A DNA stretch of 64,000 nt from Phytophthora sp. 'mugwort' (taxonomy: Eukaryota; Oomycota; Peronosporomycetes; Peronosporales; Peronosporaceae): assembly GCA_033558025.1 (NCBI GenBank), contig JAUCEF010000006.1, forward strand, positions 186,001-250,000, in the 5' to 3' direction. The position numbers and the translations under genes are program-made. The notes under the pieces were generated by a model. That model was given only the letters and a program-made list of their open reading frames with translations. It was not told the DNA's origin and made no database searches. Below, one piece after another: positions 1 to 11,662 of this stretch (position 1 is the stretch's first letter; every line of letters begins with the position of its first letter).

Positions 1-1373
1 ACCATCGAAATTGACGTACGCGTAAGTACGCCGTCGTCCGCGCTTGATTGAGTCGCAAATAATGCATCACCGTCCTCAGGATTCAAACGAAAGGCCGAAC
101 TGATCAACACGAGTCAGCGAGACTTCAACAACCGTGTTTGCCGTACTAGCCTCGACACTTGGTTCTTCTTTTGTCGCGCGAATGCCACTCGACCGCATGC
201 CTTACAAAATGTCATCACAGAGAGCGAGGTGTTAGCATCCATGAAACTTGGAGTAGTGCAATTGCGTTGGTGAACCTCTTCTAACCTGTGTCAGCGCCAG
301 GTGCTTGCAGCTCGCTATCTACCAGGTCTGGTATTTGTTGAGCTAGTCGTCGCGATCTTCGTTGTGTTGGGTGTGCTACCCGCTCTTGTTGCCTAGCACT
401 CCGTGCAGTACGAGGGCGTGACCGCATAGCTACGGCGCTACAGAATGGACAATGAATGATGACTGCGTCGGTTGTATGCTTTTATCCGTTACAACGTTTC
501 GAAACTAATTGACGACGGCAACCGCTTCTTGAGTCGATGTTTTGCAAGATATGAACCTGAACCGATCTGCAGCAAGGGGAGTCACTGTCCTTGTACATGC
601 ATGTACCGTATGTGCAGTACACATGTACTATATAGGTTGACGGACGAAACCAGTTGATTCAAGGAATCTGCAGATGGTAAAAATGGTGCGTCGACCAGCG
701 TTGATCCGACCTGAAATTGGCCTATTTCGGTCTTTTCCTCTTAGCAAGTGGTTTGACTTGGATGTTGACTGGGCCAATGTGGTGGTGACACAGAATGGCG
801 GCGAGTACGAGGTGCTCAATGTGCTACCGACAGGGCGATTATATTCTCTGGGATCTATACAATGTGTGCAAGCACGTAGATATTCTTCTTTGGTTTCGGG
901 ACGTCGGTGAGCATAGATTCCCTTTGGTTGCCATGCTTGCAAGAGTATGGCTAAGATAGACGTCGTCCTCAGCTTATCAAGAGCGTGTTTTTTTTGCTAC
1001 GGGCTCGGCCGTGATGAACGGCCTGCGCACCAAGACTGATGATGATAGAGGCGAGAAGCAATTGCTTATGCGGCAGAATCTTGAAATGATTCACAAATAA
1101 AGAGTAGTATGATGTAGATATAGCACCACATGATAGCTCTACTGTTTTGAGTTTCTTCACCATAGTCTCCTTCATGATCGGAGCTCTTGAGCTCCACCCA
1201 TGAGTAATATGTTTACGCATACTCCCCCAAATTCTCACTACTATCAATCCCGGACCGGTACATATATTGAACTTGGTTTACTTTAACAACACGCAATCTA
1301 TTTTTGGTCCAGTTTGGTGCGACCAAAATAAGTCTTAAAGCATCAACTGGCAACTTGGAGCCAAAAGCAAACG
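1..1373. other. Gene-free stretch upstream of the PHD genes
   Basis: I see no supportable gene here. The open frames are short (under about 105 codons), show no recognisable motif and overlap on both strands. A perfect 14-bp palindrome (GTACATGCATGTAC) lies near 593-606 and is followed by a similar half-palindrome. The last 100 bases are the likely promoter and 5' UTR of the gene starting at 1374. Confidence 0.5.
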
Positions 1374-2824
1374 ATGGTGGCCGAAACGGACGACGCTGCG
1401 GGTCGAGCCCACATTGAGCCGATGCTATCGGAGGAGCAGCGAGGCGAGATGGTATATACGCCGCTATGCCGCCAGCGATGGGGTCAGCGGAATATTGAGG
1501 GCGCGACGCCGCTTCTGAAGGATGAAGATATCGAGGAGTTCCTCACCGAATTCGCATGGCTTAAAGAGACGGAGCTGGTCCGTGGCCTATCGGATTGAAA
1601 CGGCAAGCTAAAACAAACAAAACTGGTTCTATTAATTATTATTACCAATTTTAATTCGTTGCAGGCACTCCAGTGTCTTTTTGACGGCGAGTTCGACGTA
1701 CCCAAGGCGGTGGCGCTGCTGCACAGTGCTCGTCGAGAGAAATTTAAAGCGCGGCGCGACCAGGATGAGCGACTACCGTCGGAAATCTTTAAGGATGCTA
1801 TAATGACGTACGGCAAGAAGTTTCACCTCGTGAAGGTGCGTGCAGCGATGGCCGTAGACTAAGAGCGTTGTAGAACTCTCATGACGCTGAGCTCTGTTGT
1901 TGTTGCATGGACCTATTTGAGCAGCTAGCACTCGGAGAAAAAGTGATAACGCGCGATGTTGTCAGCAAATATTATATGTGGAAGCGTACAGATGATTATA
2001 AGGAGTGGTGGAAGCACGAGAAGGCAAAGAAGACGAGAAAGACAAAGAAGGAAGCGGTGAGACTGCGTCAGTGGGCCTACGAATCGGACCCCGAAACGGA
2101 GGTCTTTTTGGGATATCACAACCGACACTGCGAGCTGTGCGCTACTGGAGGCAGCCTCCTGTGCTGCGATGGATGCGCACGTGCTTACCATATCAGTTGC
2201 GCCCAGCCGCCGATTACAAAATTGCGTAAATGTGAAGATTGGTACTGTTCGCACTGCCAGAAAGCGTTTGAAGGACCCAAACCGAAGCTGATGCCGAGCA
2301 ATGAGAACGAGTACTGCATGATTTGCCGTCCATTACCTGGTGCCCCGCGCTCGTTGATCGAGTCCATGATAGACGCCAGCAGGCACGAGGAAGAAGACGA
2401 CCAGAAAGACGAGAACAGAGATGGAGCGAGCTCCGAATCTAGCGACGACAGTAACACTGATGACAATGATGGGGCGAGTATTGAAGAGCTGAGCTCGAAC
2501 GCCAGAAGTGCCGGAAGTCTGACTGACAACGAGTCGGATGCCAAGATCCCATCATCTTCATCTACAACCGACATTAGCAAAACGGAACTGAAGTCCGGTC
2601 CAACCGTGCATCCACCCGCTAGGAAACGACAGAGCAGCGAGCCGGAAATTCTGCCCACTAAGCTGAGTACTATTGGGTTGAAGGAGCATTCGGCTGATTC
2701 TCCTCCCGTTGGGGCCAGAAGGGCTCCACCCGCGCAATTGGAGCGGTCAGGCTCGGTCAGGAAGCGGCACCGGAAAATGCTAGCCCCGCGCCGTATCCCC
2801 CCGTCTCGATTCGGTAGCTGCTAA
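1374..2824 (+). CDS. ELM2/SANT-like plus PHD-finger protein, copy A (three exons)
   Basis: Probable nuclear chromatin-associated protein of 424 residues. Proposed exons are 1374-1577, 1665-1835 and 1925-2824. Both introns (87 and 89 bp) have GT/AG ends and phase 0. Residues about 69-153 resemble the end of an ELM2 domain followed by a SANT domain, including YGKKFHLVK and the YYMWKRTDDY block that in co-repressor SANT domains reads 'FYxWKKT'. A PHD finger follows at about 194-236, with Cys pairs CELC, CCDGC, His in AYHISC, and CSHC. The C-terminal third is Ser/Asp/Glu-rich and looks disordered, with basic patches near the end. The gene is a tandem paralogue of the one at 3004 with identical intron positions. 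A role as histone-tail reader in a co-repressor complex is inferred from the family and is not shown here. Confidence 0.85.
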
Positions 2825-2937
2825 AACAAAAATATATGTCTGTCTTAATGAATATCTTCGAGTTTACCATGTTTTGGTTATAGAAATAATTTTCACTCCC
2901 TTTTTTGAGGTGACACAAGTGGGACAGTCTTTTTTTT

Positions 2938-2945
2938 TCATTTCC
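2938..2945 (+). promoter_or_regulatory. Candidate oomycete initiator (INR) of PHD copy B
   Basis: TCATTTCC fits the oomycete initiator consensus. It follows a T-run and lies about 66 bp before the ATG at 3004, a usual distance for this clade. The motif is short, so chance occurrence is possible. Confidence 0.4.
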
Positions 2946-3003
2946 CATTACAACACGGGAGCAAAGAAATCAGCAAAGGGGGTGTGGTGTCACCAATCGA
3001 AAA

Positions 3004-4367
3004 ATGGCGGAAGGCGCCGATATTCGAGCGGAAATCCCGGTCCTGCTGTCGGCAGCCGAGCAGGAGCGTAATAGGCAGCTCTACCATCCACACTACCGAC
3101 AGCGATGGGGCTGGCGCGACGGTGAACGCCCAAAGCTCTCCCCCGACGAGATTGTGAAATTCATACGAATGTATGCGTGGCCAAGAGAGACGGAGATGGT
3201 AAATCGTGTTTTGCCAAGAGAGTGGGTTACAAATTGTATTGCTAACTTTTAAATGCATGCAGGCGCTGCAGTCACTCTTTGAAGGGGACTATGACGTGCT
3301 GATAACTTTGGAGATCATCCACGGCGCTCGGCGCGAGAAGCTGAGACTGAAACCAGAAAAGGCGGAACGGATACAGGAAGAAGTCACATTTGAGAGGGCC
3401 ATCGGCAGACATGGCAAAAAGTTTCATCTTGTCAAGGTGGGAGATTATAATAATGAGGGAGCTTGTGGTAAATTCCGTTGTTGACATTTTCTTGTTCTTT
3501 GCTCAGCGAAGATTTCGGAACGTAACAACTCGCGATTTGGTGAACAAGTTTTACCTATGGAAGAAAACGCCTGAGTATACAAAGTGGCACGACGGGCAGC
3601 GAGAGAAAAAGAGGAAGAGGGAAGCCAAACGGATCGCTCGACAACGTCCTGCTGCGGACCAGCATCTGGAGTTCTGCGGAGTCTGCTTAAAGGGCGGCAA
3701 GCTGCTATGCTGTGATGGGTGTGAGCGGGCCTATCACCTCAACTGTGTACGACCAGCTCTTTTAGATGTCCCTGAAGGTGAGTGGCTCTGCTCGCACTGT
3801 CGAGATGCAGCTCAGAAGACAATACCTGCAAAGAAGCGCGAAACCGTGAGCCTAGCTGGCGCTGGCGCCTCAAAACCGAAGGTGAGGCCAAATGGCTGCA
3901 GTCTCAAAGATGGGAGTGACCTGCAACCTGCCAGCAATGTTCATGATGTCATGAAGAGGATGGAAATCAAAAGCCTGGAGACTGAGGACAAAAAGAGCAT
4001 TGCAACAAGCAAACTGACAGCGAGTGGCGCCTTTAAAGTCATTTCCGATCATCTCAGCGACGAGGTTTCAAATCTGAACGATGCCATCAGTGACATCACG
4101 ACAGAGTCCGAGTCGGATGGTGGCGTTGGTAAAGTATTCCAGTCACGTTCGCCAAGCAACGTTATTACGACGCCGTCGAGGAAGCGAAAGCAGTGTAACT
4201 CGAGAACCACAACTACAGTTGGTCGGTCACGCAATACTTCCCCGTCCCGATCTCTCGAATATCTGAGTTACCCGCTTGATGCTTTCCATGGAGATGTTCG
4301 ACGAGAAGTGATGCCTCTGCAATTGGAGATCGTGTCATCCGCTAGAAAAAAAATAGTGTCAGAGTGA
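3004..4367 (+). CDS. ELM2/SANT-like plus PHD-finger protein, copy B (three exons)
   Basis: Tandem paralogue of the gene at 1374, predicted 409 residues. Proposed exons are 3004-3198, 3263-3436 and 3507-4367, with introns of 64 and 70 bp, GT/AG ends and phase 0 as in copy A. Conserved blocks are the RQRWGWRDGE N-terminal motif, LFEGDYDV, the SANT-like HGKKFHLVK and FYLWKKTPEY blocks spanning the second intron, and a PHD finger with CGVC, CCDGCERAYHLNC and CSHC. The PHD loop retains the acidic/aromatic surface typical of histone H3 tail binders, but specificity cannot be read from sequence alone. The region after the PHD finger is low-complexity and diverges strongly from copy A, so conservation is confined to the folded half. 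Likely nuclear. Confidence 0.85.
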
Positions 4368-4934
4368 TGCTGAGCAGAGTGTCCCGCAATCTTACGCAAT
4401 TGGCGGGTGGTTAAACGTGGAACGTGCAGAGTTTGCTTGCTGCTTTCTTCTCTTGAGTCACTGGCAGTCTAAGAGTACCAATACTTAATCCTTTTTCCAG
4501 ACATTCTGATGGAAGAAGTGTCCCGGAAATGATTACTTAGTATTCCTGTGAAAAGTGTGAATAAAAATGTAAACTCTGGCCATACCAAACCTTAAAACCA
4601 TTAGGTTTGTCCATGGTATTGGCTTCGTAAATCAAACTGCTGAATGATACACAAGCTGCAGCACAATACAATCTACTAGTATTACCTAGCACCTTTCGTG
4701 GGAGCAGCACAATACAAAAAAAAAAAACACTGAGCAACGAGCAACGTTCGTGCTAACGTTAAACGGAGAAGACAACAAAAATTTGGGAGTACATCGCAAT
4801 TCACACTTCATCTGTAACGGGGTCCTAAGGCCGATCTTAACTGGGATCGCGATCCGAAGGACTATGGCGCGTCGCGCGGTGCCTTCAGACTGCGATCCAC
4901 GCCGTTTCTAGCCGATCGCGCTCCGGTACCCAAT
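4368..4934. other. Intergenic stretch, no gene
   Basis: No gene is seen. It contains a 13-bp direct repeat (GCAGCACAATACA at 4658-4670 and 4704-4716) followed by an A-run, which looks like transposon debris. The open frames here have no recognisable content. Confidence 0.5.
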
Positions 4935-6557
4935 ATGTCCCCGGACCACCCCCCCCCACAAAAAAAAAACAAAACAAAGAAGCTGCAGGAGCACGGCCAC
5001 CGCCAGGAGTTGCAGGAGCACATCGCCGCCAAGGGCAGCAGGAGCACTACCACCAATTTCTCCGAGCAAGAGCGCCCCCACCGAGCGATTCACGGTCGCC
5101 GCCGCCAAGTGCTGCAGGGTCGCCACCGCCAAGTGCTGCAGGGTCGCCACCGCCAGGAGCTACGCGGTCGCCGCCAGGTGCTGGAGGAGCGCCGCTGCCA
5201 AGTGCTGCAGGGTCGCCGCCGCCAAGTGCTGGAGGTGTTCCGCTGGCAACAACTACACGGTCCCCCCACCGCCAAGGGCTACGCCGACGCCGACGCCAGC
5301 AGCTACACTGTCGCCGACGCCAAGAGCTGGAGGTGCAATTGCTACTCGGACGCCGCTGTCAGCACCCTACAAGGGCTCCGCCGCCAAGTGCTCCAGGTGC
5401 AGCGCCATTCCAAGGCAATTTGTCCGCAACCAGCATCACGGCCGCCGTCGCTGCCGTCACCGCAGCCGCCGAAGTCGAAGTGGACTGTGCAAGTGGCGCC
5501 TGACTCGCGCAAGCGTTATGTTTGCTTTCCAACGTCAGATGCCTACGAGGATTGGACACTGGACCAGCTCAAATTGGAGTGCATGTCTCGCAAGTGAAAT
5601 GTGGTTAAAAACACACGCAAATATAAAGCGCGTGAAGTTGCTTCGTGCGTGGGATTCAAACCAGGATGGTGTTGAAGTTTTGCTGAGTCGCCAGCGTAAG
5701 CGATCGAAGGGACATCTAATGAAGCGGACAAATGGCTGCATGGCCGGCTCCACAACATTCTGTTCTCCCTCCGCTGTTTTGAGCTGTTTCTCGCACTGGG
5801 AAACCTGCTTCGTAGAGATGAACTTGACGAGGGTGGATCTACCTTTTGGATTGACGTCGCCAGTGCCTTTTACTCAGATACAACTAAGTCCGATACTCTT
5901 CTTCTGACGATGCTGTCTTTGAGGGAGTCGACGCGTCACACCACATGGCGCATTCGGCTGCTAAGCTTAAACGGATGTGGAAGGAAGTTGCGAGTAACTT
6001 TGCTCGTGCTGAAGCTAACCATAAGGTTTCAGGGCAAGGAAGTCATGATTTCTGGGACTTCTGCGATGGGCGAGCAGACGTATATTATGTGGACAGGCGC
6101 TGTGAACACCGCCAAGCAGGGCGCGAGTTCTGCTCTGCCAGTAAAAATATACGCAGACGATGAAGATGACGCTACCCAAGAAGTCAGTGGCCCCAAGCAA
6201 AATCCGAAAAATCGAAAGCGTCAAAACGTTGTGCAGGCTGACACATTGGCGCTACTGATCGATAAAATAGAAGCATTCGTTGATAGCGAGACAAGCAAGG
6301 CCCAAGATGATACGTGGAGAGAGCAGAAATTATTGGTTCAAGAGCAGCGATTAGCACAGAAACTATCAACGCCGTCGAGCATGCTGGTCCGTAACGCTGC
6401 TGCGATGCAAGAACTGCAAGAGAGACGTCGCATATGTCACGAAGACGATCTTGACGCAGCAGACATTGGGCGTGCGTTAGCGGAATGTAAAAAAAAGAAT
6501 GCGATTGAAGCACAAATAAGCGTGTTGGAGTTCGGAATCATGAACAGCTTTGATTAG
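4935..6557 (+). pseudogene. Broken repeat-family ORF with SAP-like and DNA-binding-like segments
   Basis: A degraded multi-frame coding region of a dispersed oomycete repeat family. The first open frame (4935-5597) runs through a GCC/CAG-rich tandem repeat and ends in a SAP-like helix (LDQLKLECMSRK). The same segment recurs at 45255-45473 and 49642-49860 as LKQLKLECTARK. A second piece (about 5945-6163, another frame) reads LKRMWKEVASNFARAEAN then SGQGSHDFWDFC, a Myb/SANT-like block. A third piece (about 6150-6557) is a charged, probably coiled-coil C-terminus. Stops and frameshifts separate the pieces, so I call it a pseudogene. A DNA-binding, transposon-related role is inferred. Confidence 0.55.
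5094..5236. repeat. 24-bp tandem repeat, GC-rich
   Basis: Several degenerate copies of a 24-bp unit (GGTCGCCACCGCCAAGTGCT plus GCAG) follow one another inside the open frame. Since 24 is a multiple of three, length changes keep the frame. The minus strand also stays open here purely because of the composition. Confidence 0.75.
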
Positions 6558-6920
6558 GGGCGGCGCTTTCTTGGTCGCTAGAGATCGTAGTTTTGGATGT
6601 AATTGACGACAACATCGCGGATAATACGCCCCCATACGTTGTGATGAAAGATAGTGCTTTCTCAGAGTTGTCGGCCGCTGGTAGCAGCTTTCGGGCAAGG
6701 CGTTGTACTCCATCGGCACCGAGCTTCATTGCGAGGCTAATTCGTTATTATTGAGTTGTTCGTTACTGCAGAAATTATGGTTTCATACATGTTTTGATCA
6801 CCTTGCGTACGTCACGAAGTCGACGACCAGTGCACGTTGAAATATCCGCCACTTCTTCACTAGCAAGCCAAATGCCATTTCGATTCGGATCCGCAGTTGG
6901 CTCAAGTAAAAATTGTAGTC
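6558..6920. other. Transposon debris, no assignable gene
   Basis: Short overlapping open frames on the minus strand with no recognisable motif. By position it may be the decayed C-terminal part of the Harbinger-like fragment that follows, but I cannot show this. Confidence 0.35.
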
Positions 6921-7400
6921 CTAGTGCTTTCGGCTTTTGAGTTCCAGCTTGGTAAAGTTCACGAATAGTGAGTCCGACAACGGATATGCGTTGTCATCCG
7001 CGAGGTAAAAATCGGATGACAGATTCATGATATCGTTACTGATGTTCCACTTCTTAAATGCAATTGAATCCCCAACTTTGCCAGGAGAATTTAGGCAGTA
7101 GCCTGTAAAGCGGCAGAAATAGTCGCAAATGGCCAGTACGTTGAGCCCAGACATTTGGTATTGTCTTGGCCGCCGACCTCGCTGGACAGCCACGCCTCAC
7201 TGGAGGCACCGCGACCGAATCGTCGCCGTACTTGTTCCTCGCAGACACCACGCGCGCAACCAGGCTCACTGACACCACCAAACACTTGGCTACACGCTCG
7301 CTCACGGCTCGGCCCAAAGGGTCCAGCCGTAGCTGAGCTTCATCCAAAAAATACCTGTGCGTACGCGCAATGAGTATCATCTCCTGGGGTGTTCAGTGGG
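6921..7400 (-). pseudogene. Harbinger/PIF-like DDE transposase fragment
   Basis: The minus strand reads NVLAICDYFCRFTGYCLNSP, then a short GDSIAFKKW block and an FYLADDNAYPLS block. These match the second catalytic region of DDE_Tnp_4 (Harbinger/PIF) transposases, where a 'GDxAYPL' segment carries an acidic residue. Upstream in other frames is an N-terminal helix region (RYFLDEAQLRLDPLGRAV). Several frameshifts interrupt it, and the rest of the catalytic domain is missing or unrecognisable. Dead remnant. Confidence 0.65.
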
Positions 7401-7617
7401 CCATAGCTTGATGACGAATGAAGTCGAGCAGCTCGCGACATGAAAACAATGACGGTGGGGAGCCAACCATTTTAATACCGGTCTTGCGGTTCGTGTCGGT
7501 TTATTTTTCGCTGTTCAACACTGGGTTTGTGTGAAAGTGGTGTACCACTTCATCTCGTCGAAGATTACCATGATTATATTACAGAAATAATACACGACCG
7601 TAATATATCGAAACCCG

Positions 7618-8140
7618 ACGATCATCTGCGATAAGCTACAAACTCTGACAGGTGTAGTCATTCCTGAGCGGACCATGCGTGACGAGCTCAAGAAGATGGA
7701 TATCTCCTACATCTGTGGCCGCAAACGAGATCAAGGGCGGACTCGAAGGTGAATATTGCGTTTAGGAATGCATATATACAAAAGAAGGTTGCCAACCTCA
7801 CTGCACGTTCGTATCCAAAACGGGTAGAGATATATTTAAAGGAAAGCTACTGTAACGTGGACCACGTTGCGGGGGCAACGTGGGTTTTTAAAAACTCACC
7901 TCGTTACACAGCGAGCGGAGCGGGGCAGCGCTCTGCATCGTCAGCGCAGGAGCCGTGTTTGTAAATAACGGCCGAATGCACGCCGAGTGGGTCCCACGGT
8001 CGCTAAAAAGCTGGGTAGTGCATCTGAAGGCCAGCGGAGACTACAACGGGAACTTCACGGGCGAGCTTTTCGAGGCCTGGTTCGAGGACCTCTGCAAGAA
8101 ACTATTGGACCGGTACGAGTCGTGCCGTGAAAGCTTTTGA
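7618..8140 (+). pseudogene. Tc1/IS630-like DDE transposase fragment
   Basis: The first piece (7618-7749) reads TGVVIPERTMRDELKKM, a helix-turn-helix-like linker. The next frames give PKRVEIYLKESYCNVDHV and then WVVHLKASGDYNGNFTGELF, followed by FEAWFEDLC. The order 'Y(L)DES..N', a glycine/alanine-rich strand, 'DYHGNF' and 'FExWFxxL' is typical of DDE_3-type transposases of oomycete genomes. The first catalytic Asp position reads LKES rather than LDES, and frames are broken near 7749 and 7955. It ends at a stop at 8140. Dead remnant. Confidence 0.65.
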
Positions 8141-8164
8141 GACTGAGTAGATCGGCGTGGGTTA

Positions 8165-9633
8165 AAGCTCATGCCCCGCAGTTATACAGCAGGATTGGAA
8201 GGACGCACCAGTTGTAGAGGCGGACTCGGGTTGCTTCTGAGGTCTTCAACGGCGGAACCCAGTTCTTCCACATTCGGTGTAGCACTGCGGTGGCGAAGGT
8301 TTTGCGTCTGAAGACGTCTTCTGCGTCACCGAGGAGAGCCTAATTTGCGCGTTTTGCTCCAGGTCTCATCTTTGGCAAGTGCGATTCGGTTGGAGTAGGC
8401 TGTTGTGTACGATGGTATGTTCCGTCTTGGTGGTGTCCATCTGGAGGGACCAATTGGCCAGGATGCAGGTGCTTTAGTCTCGATCAGGGTGCCAAGCTCA
8501 GCTTGTTTGCATATGAAGTCAGCGTCGTCGGCGTACACAATCATGACTGCGAGGAGGTCATGGGGAACGTCGATGTGGCTGACGAGGTTGCGAAGAGCTG
8601 CTTCAAGGTAAGCAACAAAAAGAACAGGGGATAATGAGTCGCCTTGGGGGGGGTACCTGTATTGCTCTCGAACGGCGAGAGCAATTGAGTGCCGAGTCGG
8701 AGTGAGAGTTTCATCTCTCGAAGTAGAAGTCGAATCAGGCTGAGTTCGTCGTCGTCGACGATCTGCTCGAGCACGGAGAGGAGTTTGTCGCGGTTGACGT
8801 TGTCAAAAGCACGTGAAGTCGATGAAGAGGATACGGAACCGTTCCTTGAATCTCTGAGCACGTGCTTCTATCCATCTGTGAGCCATACTGTGTCGGCAGT
8901 ACTGCGACTTGCCCGAAACCGCTTTGGTCCGGGGATAGGAAGCGTTCGACCTTCGGAGAAATGCGGTGCAGCACCACGAGCGAGATGGCTTTGCGGATGC
9001 TGGTTAGAAGTACGATGGGTCTGAGACTCGGGTGCACTGCCCAGCCAGCTTGTTTGGCTTCGGGAGTCCGAGTAGGATCCAGTCTCCGAGATGGATGTTG
9101 TCCCCGGGTGAGAATCCGTGGTTGAGGATGTCGGCGAGCGGTTTGGCTAGAATTGTCGATCCGTACCTTAGTATCTCGGCGTGGATGGCGTCAGGGCCCG
9201 TTGCCCATCCATTGCGTAAGCGTTTGAACGCGTGGTCGAGCTCTTCGGCGGTGATAGGGTTGTCCAAGGGTCATTTGAGTCCGTTGTCGGTGGCGGGCTC
9301 TATTGTTGGATCTGCGAATTGGTCTTGGAAATGCTGTTTGATCTTGATACGGGTTTGCTTGCGGCTGCGACTGCATTTGCCATTGGAGTCACATAACGAT
9401 GTTAGTACTGAGCGCTTTTGGAGAAGGGATCGAGTTGCCTCAAACATTCGCGCCGATGGGCAGGAGTGTTTGATGGCGTTTAGTTTCTCCTCAATTGAGG
9501 CGTTAGCAAGTGCTTTGCTGCGCTCTCGGATCCGGTGAAGTAAGTGCTTCCGTTGAGCGCGGAGGGCTTGTAGGTCCTTCGCGTGGTCATTGTGGATAAG
9601 TACCGCATATCGCATGTAAAGAGCTGCATCCAA
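8165..9633 (-). pseudogene. Non-LTR (LINE-type) retrotransposon reverse transcriptase, broken
   Basis: Reading the minus strand from 9633 down: a helical pre-RT segment; LRNGWATGPDAIHAEILRY (RT motif 1 region of non-LTR elements); LRPIVLLTSIRKAIS; a domain with FDNVNRDKLLSVLEQIVDD; QGDSLSPVLF in another frame; the catalytic YADD box in VYADDADFICK; and near 8165-8290 a LYNWCVLPILLYNCGA-like segment typical of the region after the RT thumb. At least three frame changes and a stop after DNGLK separate these blocks. No endonuclease domain was recognised, so the copy may be 5' truncated. Confidence 0.75.
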
Positions 9634-9693
9634 TGTTCACACCGACGGCGCCGCCTACATAAACTTACATTCAAAGGATACATAACTTGTGGC

Positions 9694-11310
9694 AGGGAGT
9701 AGAACTGTATTTATTTACACTACTGTTTCCTCGGTGATGCATGTCAAAGTTGCTATCATCATCTACATGTGCTCCCATTAACGAAAGGTTTTGCAATTCG
9801 TTCACCAGGGCTGCTGCGACGAGGCAGTCGTCGTCAAGCATCAAGTTGCACTTCTTGTACCCATTCGCAATCGTCTGGGCGCTTAGCTTTTCCCAGCTGC
9901 TGTATACCCACCTGCACATGCGCGAACGCCCTGGCGGCACTAGCTTGAAATTCTCGCCCTCCTCCCGCGGTTTCTTCAGTTGCACTTGCATGTCCTCGAG
10001 CCAGCACTTCCGCAGCCCACTCTTGTGCGGGAAGTTCCATGCTGCATCTGCCAGTTGGCAGACAGATGTAGCATCTGGCGGAACCTTCATTAGGACAACG
10101 TTAATGGTCGTAGCGTAGGCTACCACTTCCGGTGTCCAATGTCCACTAAAATCGTCCCAGCGCAGCAGGGCTGGCTCCTCTAGGGACGCTCGGTTGGCGA
10201 AGTGGAACCTTAAAAACGTTAAAGATAAGTTTCTGTTCCACCAGCCTGTCCAAAATAAAATAACGTGGATAACACATATTTACCAGCATAACGAACGCTA
10301 TTCCAAGTTACAAAACGCACATACCTTTTCCGTTCATGTAGATCAGTCGATACGTTTCTTCTCTAAGGCGCTTGATTTCCGGCCACGTACGAACTCCAAA
10401 ACCGCAGCGCTTCTCGTCGTTTCCTTTGACTATTTCCTTGTTTTTCGATGGCCTCATCTCGAAAATATCGAACGGGGTGTATTTTACTCCAGTTAAGTCC
10501 CCTAAAAGCATCACAGTTGTGCGTTCTTTTGACGCACCAGCGCACATGACCAAACCGTCTTCGCGCCGCGCTCGTTGATCGTTCGCTTCATAGCAAGTAT
10601 TCGAAGAAAGAAGCTTTTCACAATGCATAAAGCAAAACGGTAGTTCGGTAAAAATAAACTAGAAAGTAATAGACAAGCAGAACCTGTTTGATCAGCATTA
10701 AAAATGCGCGTAATGCCCAATTGACGTGGCTTCTTTTCAACGTCGGCTGCAAGTGCTGCCTTCACCTTGTCGATATCAGCAGGGCTGACTTAACCTTGGC
10801 ATGTCAGCGCCCGCATACTGAATCGATGTCGACGCTAAAATCCGTCGACCCACTTCTCTGAAGCCCTGAAGGCGGGGATGTCAGCTTCCGCAGCGATGCG
10901 CAGGCCCTCTATGGACACCATCCTTGGCGCTACAGGGCACTCCTTCCTGTCTCAAACTATTAACCCATTCTAAATCTTTAGTTCCACCTCTTTAGATAGG
11001 ATAGTTCCTACACCTACGCTCCGTACTTCGCGCTGGGTGCCTTTGCGCCCCTTAGTGCTTCCTCGAGCTTCACAGAGCTCCTTAGCCAGCGCTTGATCGT
11101 GGTGCGCTTGGAGTTGTAGAATTCTGGCGCTAACTCATGCCAAAAGTGCTCAATAGTATGTCGCATCTTAGGCAGAGGAGTTGCGGCCCAGAATGATAGT
11201 ATCGCTAGTTTCTTCCCCACCGACACGCTCTTGACGGTGTCCTTGGAACGGTGCCGGTCCTTGCCCCCAACGCGTGGCCTGCCCACGGGGCGCGGCTTGA
11301 CTCGCACCAT
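9694..11310 (-). mobile_element. pogo/Tigger-like DNA transposon transposase (decayed)
   Basis: A CENP-B-like/pogo transposase on the minus strand. The N-terminal piece (from an ATG at 11310) has a basic GRPR-containing AT-hook-like start and then a helix-turn-helix region ending in TTIKRWLRS. The DDE_1 domain is split: the first catalytic Asp is in ITRIFNADQTG (about 10690-10725), followed by KERTTVMLLGD; the second is in LLRWDDFSGHW (about 10145-10165); the third region reads CQLADAAWNFPHKSGLRKCW. The fragment between NADQTG and the INERGAKTVW block looks like an intron or insertion. The catalytic segments are readable, but the frames no longer connect. I could not find convincing terminal repeats. 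Confidence 0.7.
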
Positions 11311-11626
11311 GGCAAAAGTCGAATGCCGGTGTGCTTGTCCTGCCAGAGTGGTTGGCGTTGGAGGGGTGCAGCTTTTAAAATAATATTTGAAGCCATGTCT
11401 GGCAAATTTATTCTGATTGGCTAATATGAGGGTGCATCTCATGTGAGGGTGCAGCTCACTACATGCGTTGCGATATGCGGTACCGTAGGCGGAATTTGCG
11501 TTGTTCATACGAGAGGCGGGCTAGGGACAATAGTGCCCAGAAAAGAAGGCTGATGTTGGTGTGTACTTCGTAATAGGGCGTAAATGAACCAAACCTCGCT
11601 ATGTTCGCTTCGAAGCGCTAAATTAA

Positions 11627-11662
11627 CTTTTCTAGCCCCATATTATGTATCCTATAGAATAA
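11627..11662 (+). repeat. piggyBac 5' terminal inverted repeat
   Basis: Adjacent to the left TTAA. It carries TTCTAG, then CCCA, then TGTATCCTA and AGAATAA, in the same order and similar spacing as the reverse complement of the right end. The outermost bases are CTTTTC rather than the canonical CCC, so this end has drifted. Confidence 0.8.

Noticed and set aside
5640..5670. tRNA-like box on the minus strand (GGTTTGAATCC)
   Set aside because: It resembles a B box, but no matching A box, acceptor stem or cloverleaf could be drawn, so it is not called a tRNA or SINE.
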